From the NCBI GenBank assembly GCA_002350105.1, contig DEDT01000034.1:1-27728 (forward strand): DNA of 27,728 nt. Direction: 5' to 3'. This DNA comes from Selenomonadaceae bacterium UBA2897. GTDB taxonomy: Bacteria > Bacillota > Negativicutes > Selenomonadales > Selenomonadaceae. Below are positions 23,716-27,728 of this stretch, one piece after another. The notes beneath the pieces are model-generated. The model saw nothing but the letters and a program-made list of their open reading frames with translations. It ran no database searches and was not told the origin of the DNA. Every line of letters starts with the position of its first letter. The first letter of the stretch is position 1. The position numbers and the translations under genes were made by a program.

Positions 23716-23832
23716 GATATAGCGAAGGAAAAGACCGGCTACACCAAGGCCAGCGTCCTCGCCCAGTCTACCCAGGCCATGCTCGCACAGGCAAATCAGA
23801 ACGCCAGTAGCGTGCTGCAGTTGCTCGACTAA
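23716..23832 (+). pseudogene. Orphan flagellin 3' end, copy C
   Basis: It reads the last 38 flagellin codons with changes: DIAKEKTGYTKASVLAQSTQ, then AMLAQANQNASSVLQLLD, TAA at 23830-23832. Met-to-Lys (KEMTGY to KEKTGY) and Ser-to-Asp at the end show decay. It follows the MFS gene by 58 bases; a partial hairpin (CTGTC at 23685-23689 and GACAG nearby at 23703-23707) suggests the remnant may have joined inside the MFS terminator. Confidence 0.9.
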
Positions 23833-23835
23833 AAC

Positions 23836-23870
23836 AAAACGCTTACGGTCTTTTCGCGTAAGCGTTTTTT
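23836..23870 (+). terminator. Flagellin-type terminator, copy C
   Basis: AAAACGCTTACG pairs with CGTAAGCGTTTT (23857-23868), with T-run. The stem equals that at 8849-8885. It follows the remnant stop by three bases. Confidence 0.88.
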
Positions 23871-23908
23871 GATATTGCTTTTTCCATTTTCACTCAGCAA
23901 ATGACGCA

Positions 23909-24208
23909 TCATGCTATTGCTTCCAAAGGATCGGCAACGGCTTTGCCTCCATATACTGTTTCAGGATCAATATCTATGCAGTCGTAAGGATTGCGGTTAC
24001 CCGCGATATCAAACGCCAAGGTCCGATTCATCACGGTCAACGATTTTCTGAATACCGCTACATCTGCCAAAGGTTCAAACACGGTTCCCTGTTTGATGAG
24101 TGGTGCCACATCATAGAGATGGACGCTGCCATCGTCAAAATAAGCATATACGCAATATGCCTCGCCAGGTACAACCTGCACCACCACGGGAATATGCTCC
24201 ATCATCAT
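23909..24208 (-). CDS. DUF2442 protein, copy 2
   Basis: This encodes 99 residues from ATG 24208; GGGG lies 8 bases upstream, and the gene begins 5 bases after the DUF4160 stop. The sequence MMMEHIPVVVQVVPGEAYCV is followed by FDDGSVHLYDVAPLIKQG and a C-terminal region ending IDPETVYGG, fitting DUF2442. Sequence similarity to copy 1 is modest, so this is a related cassette rather than a recent duplicate. It is probably co-transcribed with DUF4160 and is perhaps the second member of a toxin-antitoxin pair (proposed role of the family, not proven). Confidence 0.8.
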   Translation of the reverse strand: MMMEHIPVVVQVVPGEAYCVYAYFDDGSVHLYDVAPLIKQGTVFEPLADVAVFRKSLTVMNRTLAFDIAGNRNPYDCIDIDPETVYGGKAVADPLEAIA

Positions 24209-24213
24209 ACACG

Positions 24214-24480
24214 TCACCCCTTTACCAAAGGCGGGATATTATGTGGCTTTTGCCCTGAACGCACCCGCTGCCAATTGGCCATCAATTCCTCCTCATGCAT
24301 AACACACCAGGCCAGGACCAGTTTCAATGGCTTACCCGGCAGATAGCCCTTAAACGCCACCTGCTGCTGAATGTCAATCAAAGCCTGATATTCCCCATAA
24401 GCCGCGTGTATATGCGGTGGATTATGATCACTGTAATTGATCGTTATATGAATTCCGAAGAACTCGCTGATTTCCGGCAT
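24214..24480 (-). CDS. DUF4160 protein, copy 2 (intact)
   Basis: This encodes 88 residues from ATG 24480: MPEISEFFGIHITINYSDHN, then PPHIHAAYGEYQALIDIQQQ. The full DUF4160 signature is present (MPEIS-FFG start, HNPPHIHA motif, GEY), followed by LPGKPLKLVLAW and HEEELMANW. It leads a two-gene unit with DUF2442. The copy at 9207-9473 is broken by TGA, so only this pair is complete in the window. Confidence 0.88.
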   Translation of the reverse strand: MPEISEFFGIHITINYSDHNPPHIHAAYGEYQALIDIQQQVAFKGYLPGKPLKLVLAWCVMHEEELMANWQRVRSGQKPHNIPPLVKG

Positions 24481-24502
24481 GGCCTCACTCCCTTTTATCT
24501 AT

Positions 24503-24531
24503 ATTTTACAAGTGTCCCCGTACGACTGCAA
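24503..24531 (-). promoter_or_regulatory. Candidate DUF4160/DUF2442 promoter, copy 2
   Basis: On the minus strand: TTGCAG, 17 bases, TAAAAT; the same boxes and spacing as 9496-9524. On its right the sequence changes abruptly to an ATPase gene fragment at about 24537. Confidence 0.65.
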
Positions 24532-24534
24532 GGG

Positions 24535-25002
24535 ATGTACCGTTTTATTTTTTCGCGGCAAAACTACTATGCCCTACTGGGACCACAGGACGCCGCCAGG
24601 GAAATCATGACCGAACTCAGCGACTATATGGGGCCGGTCTTTGAGGCCATCTGCCAGAAATACCTGATGCGGCAGGCCCGCCTCCATGCCCTGCCCTTCA
24701 TCCCTCAGACCATCGGCAAATGGTGGGGCAACAATCCCGCCATCAAGGCACAGGACGACGTAGATATCCTGGCCATCGACCGCAGTGGCACCGAGGCCAT
24801 CTTCTGCGAATGCAAATACCAGAACCGCCCCATGCCCATGGCCGAATACGATGACCTCATGCAGGCCGCAGCCGCCTTCCCGCAAATCACCAAGCGCCAT
24901 TTCCTCTTTTTCAGCAAAAGCGGCTACACCCAGCCCGTACAGGAACGCACCGCCCGCGAAGGCACGCGGCTTTTAACCATCCCCGACTTGTACCAAAAGT
25001 AA
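24535..25002 (+). pseudogene. 3' fragment of a DUF234-type ATPase gene
   Basis: The frame (155 residues from ATG 24535) begins MYRFIFSRQNYYALLGPQDA and ends LLTIPDLYQK at TAA 25000-25002. It matches only the C-terminal domain (DUF234, nuclease-like) of COG1672-type ATPases: LSDYMGPVFEAICQKYL, GKWWGNNPAIKAQDDVDILA, then an FCECKY motif like the E-x-K of PD-(D/E)XK nucleases. The N-terminal AAA domain with its Walker motifs is missing, and homology starts right where the DUF4160 promoter block ends. No ribosome binding site is seen before ATG 24535. Expression as a stand-alone nuclease-like domain cannot be excluded. Confidence 0.82.
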
Positions 25003-25040
25003 AGGTTACAGCAAATTCAGCGCCATAGCCTTTACTTTTT
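24995..25040 (+). terminator. Terminator-like hairpin after ATPase fragment, copy of 7608-7655
   Basis: AAAAGTAAAGG and CCTTTACTTTT (25029-25039) form the stem, T-run following. The stop codon of the ATPase fragment lies inside the left arm. The element and the 40 bases after it match the leader of the intact fic gene, so ATPase-hairpin-fic was probably an ancestral order. Confidence 0.78.
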
Positions 25041-25197
25041 GATATTACTTTTTCTAATAAAGTAAAGCTGAGGAAAAGCCTTTTACTATCGTGGCCTGAC
25101 CAACAGGCCCTAGGAACACGGTTGGCTCCTCGGCACCTGCCTCGACGGTCAGGACACCTGCAAGCGCCTGCTCCAGCTATTAGGCAACATTTTTTGA
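25041..25197 (+). pseudogene. Internally deleted fic copy upstream of flagellin 3
   Basis: The fic leader (taataaagtaaagctgagg, compare taataaagcaaagctaaaa before the intact gene) is fused directly to the last 40 codons of fic starting at about 25076: KAFYYRGLTN, then RP, an in-frame TAG, then EHGWLLGTCLDGQDTCKRLL and QLLGN, ending TGA 25195-25197. More than 250 codons, including the catalytic motif, have been deleted, and there are later point mutations. It directly precedes the flagellin 3 promoter. Confidence 0.9.
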
Positions 25198-25208
25198 CGA
25201 TATGAACT

Positions 25209-25235
25209 TAATCTTGCGTGCCCCGCCGCCGATTA
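25209..25235 (+). promoter_or_regulatory. Sigma-28-like flagellin promoter 3
   Basis: TAAT, 15 bases, GCCGATTA, identical in boxes to promoter 1. It lies 36 bases before ATG 25272. The ribosome binding site GGGAGGG follows. Confidence 0.8.
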
Positions 25236-25271
25236 TATAGATAAGGAGAATTGTCAAGGGAGGGAACCCTT

Positions 25272-27011
25272 ATGCAAATCATGAATAACAGCGCGGCCGT
25301 GGCGGCACTCGGCGAGCTACGGAAAAATGACACGACCTTCGGCAAGCAGCTGAAGAAAGTCAGCTCGGGCATGAAGATAAACGGCGCGGGCGATGGGGCG
25401 GCGGAGTATGCCATTTCCGAAAAGATGCGAGTGCGCACACGTTCACTCGATCAGGACATCGATAATGTCCAAACCGGCAAGAATCTCGTGCGCACGGCTG
25501 AGGGTGGCATCCAGGAAATCGTGAACAACCTACCCGACATGAAGGCTATGGCCATCAACTCGGCGAACGACCACAACACCGATCTCGACCGCGCGACACT
25601 TGACAAAGAATTCCAGCAGCGCATCGAGGAAATCGACGACATCGCAAATACAACAAACTATAACGGACGCCTGCTTCTACGCGGCGATTATGGCGACCAC
25701 TACCTGTACCAGAATCGCCCAGAAGGTGTACAAACAGTTTTGCCCCTCGGCGCAACCACGATTTCTGCCGACGGCGTCTATACGCTGCCTGTTGGCTTTA
25801 CCGGCACGGTCTACGTGGCTGCCGGACAAAACATCGAACTGCAGCAAGAGGATCCCTCCACGCCGTTACACGACGTCTACATCATTGGCCCGTCAGGCGG
25901 AAATGCAAATATCTGGATTAATGGGCTGAACATCATTAATGAGCAAGATGGTTCAATCATCAAATTCAATGGAACGGGCAACCACATGACTATTCTAGGA
26001 AACAATACGATTAGTTACTCTTCCCCCACCACCAACTACAATAAAGCGGTCATTAATGCGGGAAATGATCTGACAATCGAAGGTACAGGGACGCTAAATG
26101 TAAAAAACACTGGACAGCAAGGTTGCGCTGCTATTGGTGCGGATGAAGGAGATAAAATTAGCATCCCTAATATTACGATTAACAGTGGTACATATAATAT
26201 ATCAGTCAATGTGGACGGTGCCGCAATTGGCGGCAGCATAGAATGTACTGTGGGAGACATCACGATCAACGGCGGCACGTTCAACCTTTCATCGCTGACA
26301 GGCGCAGGCATCGGCGGCTCCGGTGGTACCCCTGGAGGCGCGGCCAAGTACAACAGCCACAGCCGGACAGGCAATATTACGATTGGAAGGAATGCCGTCA
26401 TCACCGCGCACAGCGGCTATTCTGCCGGCATCGGCAGTGGCTGTGCCCAAGGCTATACCAAAAGCATCAAGATCAGCAAATACGCGACCGTGAACGCCAC
26501 GAGTACACATGCCGAGGCAATCGGCCGAGGTGTGACCGGTACAGTTGGCAGCATCGATTTGGCTTGGGACGATTCCAGTGTCGACGAGGACAGTTCCTTC
26601 ACCATCAAAACCTACCAAACGCCCCTTATCATCCACCACGGCACGAAAGCGAACCAATCAACCCAGATCTCGATCAAGGACATGCGCGTTGCCGCGCTCG
26701 GCTTGGACGGCGTGAACGTACAGACGCGCAACCTGTCGTATACCGCCATGAAAGCCCTCGATCGCGCCATCGACTATGCGCTCGATAACCAAACGCGCAT
26801 GGGCGCATACCAGACCCAACTCGGCTTCACAGCCGCGAACCTCACGACATCGAATGAAAACACGCAGGCTAGCGAGTCCACCATCCGCGACGCGGATATG
26901 GCGAAGGAAATGACCGGCTACACGAAGGCCAACGTCCTCGCCCAGTCCGCCCAGGCCATGCTCGCGCAGGCGAACCAGAACGCCAGCAGCGTGCTGCAGC
27001 TGCTCAGCTAA
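25272..27011 (+). CDS. Flagellin 3 (intact) with a beta-solenoid-like variable insert
   Basis: This encodes 579 residues from ATG 25272; GGGAGGG lies 7 bases upstream, and the other two flagellins start at the same place. It is larger than the usual 280-500 residues. Residues 1-140 are the D0/D1 helices (KQLKKVSSGMKINGAGDGAA, YAISEKMRVRTRSLDQDIDN). Residues about 465-579 are the returning D1/D0 helices (ALGLDGVNVQTR, MGAYQTQLGF, ESTIRDADMAKEMTGYTKAN, ending SSVLQLLS). Between them, about 150-455 is a surface-exposed insert with repeated strands and turns: ITINSGTYNI then GAAIGGS, ITINGGTFNL then GAGIGGS, ITIGRNAVITA then AGIGSG, IKISKYATVNAT then EAIGRG. This pattern is typical of right-handed beta-solenoid or carbohydrate-binding-like repeats. 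The gene is the only unbroken flagellin here and presumably supplies a filament subunit exported by the flagellar type III system. Confidence 0.95.
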   Translation: MQIMNNSAAVAALGELRKNDTTFGKQLKKVSSGMKINGAGDGAAEYAISEKMRVRTRSLDQDIDNVQTGKNLVRTAEGGIQEIVNNLPDMKAMAINSANDHNTDLDRATLDKEFQQRIEEIDDIANTTNYNGRLLLRGDYGDHYLYQNRPEGVQTVLPLGATTISADGVYTLPVGFTGTVYVAAGQNIELQQEDPSTPLHDVYIIGPSGGNANIWINGLNIINEQDGSIIKFNGTGNHMTILGNNTISYSSPTTNYNKAVINAGNDLTIEGTGTLNVKNTGQQGCAAIGADEGDKISIPNITINSGTYNISVNVDGAAIGGSIECTVGDITINGGTFNLSSLTGAGIGGSGGTPGGAAKYNSHSRTGNITIGRNAVITAHSGYSAGIGSGCAQGYTKSIKISKYATVNATSTHAEAIGRGVTGTVGSIDLAWDDSSVDEDSSFTIKTYQTPLIIHHGTKANQSTQISIKDMRVAALGLDGVNVQTRNLSYTAMKALDRAIDYALDNQTRMGAYQTQLGFTAANLTTSNENTQASESTIRDADMAKEMTGYTKANVLAQSAQAMLAQANQNASSVLQLLS

Positions 27012-27040
27012 AGAAATTGAAAAATCAATTATCTGGATAA

Positions 27041-27077
27041 AAATAGACGAGTACTTTGTTGCGGTACTCGTCTATTT
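27041..27077. terminator. Bidirectional terminator after flagellin 3
   Basis: AAATAGACGAGTAC and GTACTCGTCTATTT are a perfect 14-bp stem with loop tttgttgcg. T-rich flanks on both strands suit flagellin 3 (plus) and brnA (minus, ends 27096). The loop is the same as at 14383-14415, with compensating changes in the stem. Confidence 0.85.
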
Positions 27078-27095
27078 GAGTTACAGGTTGCATTA

Positions 27096-27407
27096 TCACA
27101 CGCTTGCCTTAAGATGGAATTTATTGCGCAGAGCTTCTTCCAGGATACGCGACAAAATAGTCCTATACTCACTGCCCATTGATTTAGCTTGTTTCATCGC
27201 CCATGGCGACAAATCCAGCGTTATCTGCTGTTTTGGAGCATTTACGCCTTGTGCCTTGTTGACCCGATGAAATTTTTTCAAATCCTCGTCACTCAATTCT
27301 GGCGCATCTTCATCAAATACAATCGGCATTTGTTCCATTTGGGCCAGCATGGCCATTTGCTCTTTGCTTGGTCCCTTGGTAATATCAATATTCTTCGATA
27401 CCAGCAT
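27096..27407 (-). CDS. brnA: BrnA-type antitoxin
   Basis: This encodes 103 residues starting MLVSKNIDITKGPSKEQMAM. The first half is acidic (FDEDAPELSDEDLKKFHRV). The second half (KQQITLDLSPWAMKQAKSMG, then SEYRTILSRILEEAL) is a ribbon-helix-helix DNA-binding domain, as in BrnA. The start overlaps the end of brnT by 23 bases. BrnA binds and neutralises BrnT and represses the shared promoter; a palindrome beside the -10 supports this here. In Brucella the toxin gene also comes first. Confidence 0.88.
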   Translation of the reverse strand: MLVSKNIDITKGPSKEQMAMLAQMEQMPIVFDEDAPELSDEDLKKFHRVNKAQGVNAPKQQITLDLSPWAMKQAKSMGSEYRTILSRILEEALRNKFHLKASV

Positions 27408-27672
27408 AATACTTCGCCTTCTCCCTGCTTGTCGCTTTACGTGCGGATATGATGCGTGTGACTTCGCCGCGTTCTGTATAAACCACCATAAGTACCGTGA
27501 TCATACCAGCTATACTGCCAATCGTAACAAATCGGTCTTCATCAAAGCTATGTTCTTCATCATAGAACTCGATACGATGCTCATCATTGAACACAAGAGC
27601 TGCCGTACCGAAATCCACGCCATGTTTAACGAGATTTCTGCGTTCTTTTTGCTCGTCCCATTCAAATTGCAT
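27385..27672 (-). CDS. brnT: BrnT-type ribonuclease toxin
   Basis: This encodes 95 residues from ATG 27672, with TGAGG about 8 bases upstream. It has the BrnT family pattern: FEWDEQKERRNLVKHGVDFG near the N-terminus (WD-x-K, N, KHG-F), a central DEDRFVTIG strand and the C-terminal RIISARKAT then EKAKYY. BrnT toxins are RelE-fold ribonucleases that block translation. Operon order brnT-brnA matches known systems. It lies at the end of the flagellin mosaic, and its gene looks complete. Confidence 0.9.
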   Translation of the reverse strand: MQFEWDEQKERRNLVKHGVDFGTAALVFNDEHRIEFYDEEHSFDEDRFVTIGSIAGMITVLMVVYTERGEVTRIISARKATSREKAKYYAGIEEY

Positions 27673-27705
27673 ACTATAAGCCTCAAAAAATAATCTTCAT
27701 AACCT

Positions 27706-27727
27706 ATTATAGCTTGTACGTGTACAA
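27706..27727 (-). promoter_or_regulatory. brnTA promoter -10 and palindromic operator
   Basis: On the minus strand TATAAT (27706-27711) lies next to TTGTACACGTACAA (27714-27727; arms TTGTAC and GTACAA). The -35 would lie outside the window. The operator in the spacer fits repression by the BrnA ribbon-helix-helix protein (inference). Confidence 0.65.
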
Positions 27728-27728
27728 A

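Noticed and set aside
1..27728. CRISPR array or insertion sequence
   Set aside because: No regularly spaced short repeats, no transposase frame and no terminal inverted repeats with target duplications were seen; the repeats found are flagellin, fic and promoter sequences.
1..27728. tRNA or rRNA genes
   Set aside because: No sequence with tRNA T-loop and acceptor pattern or rRNA similarity was recognised by eye; a tRNA scan was not possible.

Overview
The window looks like chromosomal DNA of a motile Negativicutes bacterium, most likely Selenomonas or a close relative. The clues are moderately high GC, strong GGAGG-type ribosome binding sites, and three flagellin genes whose conserved ends resemble Selenomonas-type flagellins, each behind a sigma-28-like promoter. 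The genus is an inference from recalled family resemblance; no search was run.

Left part (1-7470), mostly metabolic. A minus-strand redox operon has a LysR regulator, a collapsed carboxymuconolactone decarboxylase relic, a small helical protein, a DUF4405 membrane protein and a Tat-exported aldo/keto reductase cut by the window edge. Then come a Tat-exported metallophosphatase, a 2H phosphoesterase, a second LysR regulator, and a YxjG/YxjH-like methionine synthase with a candidate LysR-type operator layout upstream.

First mosaic (7478-14415). Flagellin pieces alternate with toxin-like and accessory genes: an orphan flagellin 3' end, an intact HTH-Fic gene, an orphan 42-bp palindrome, a second orphan flagellin 3' end with terminator, a DUF2442/DUF4160 pair (DUF4160 broken by a stop), a full-length flagellin killed by one ochre codon, a DUF4143 ATPase gene with two copies of the palindrome upstream, a fic 3' relic, and a frameshifted flagellin.

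Middle block (14435-23657). A minus-strand operon encodes a YbhG-YbhF-YbhS-YbhR-type ABC exporter, a CecR-like TetR regulator and a molybdopterin oxidoreductase. Its membrane-fusion gene carries an in-frame amber codon. The promoter has a perfect 18-bp palindrome lying across its -35 box and spacer. A divergent MFS transporter follows.

Second mosaic (23716-27727). The same modules return: an orphan flagellin 3' end with the same terminator, an intact DUF2442/DUF4160 pair, the 3' end of a DUF234-type ATPase, an internally deleted fic copy, the only intact flagellin (579 aa), and a BrnT/BrnA toxin-antitoxin pair.

The main observation is this repeated architecture. Flagellin ends are well conserved, the middle of each flagellin is a variable glycine-rich beta-solenoid-like insert, and accessory genes sit between flagellin copies. 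This fits recombination at flagellin and fic sequences, with broken copies as possible donors of surface-domain variants to the intact gene. It remains a hypothesis from sequence layout alone.
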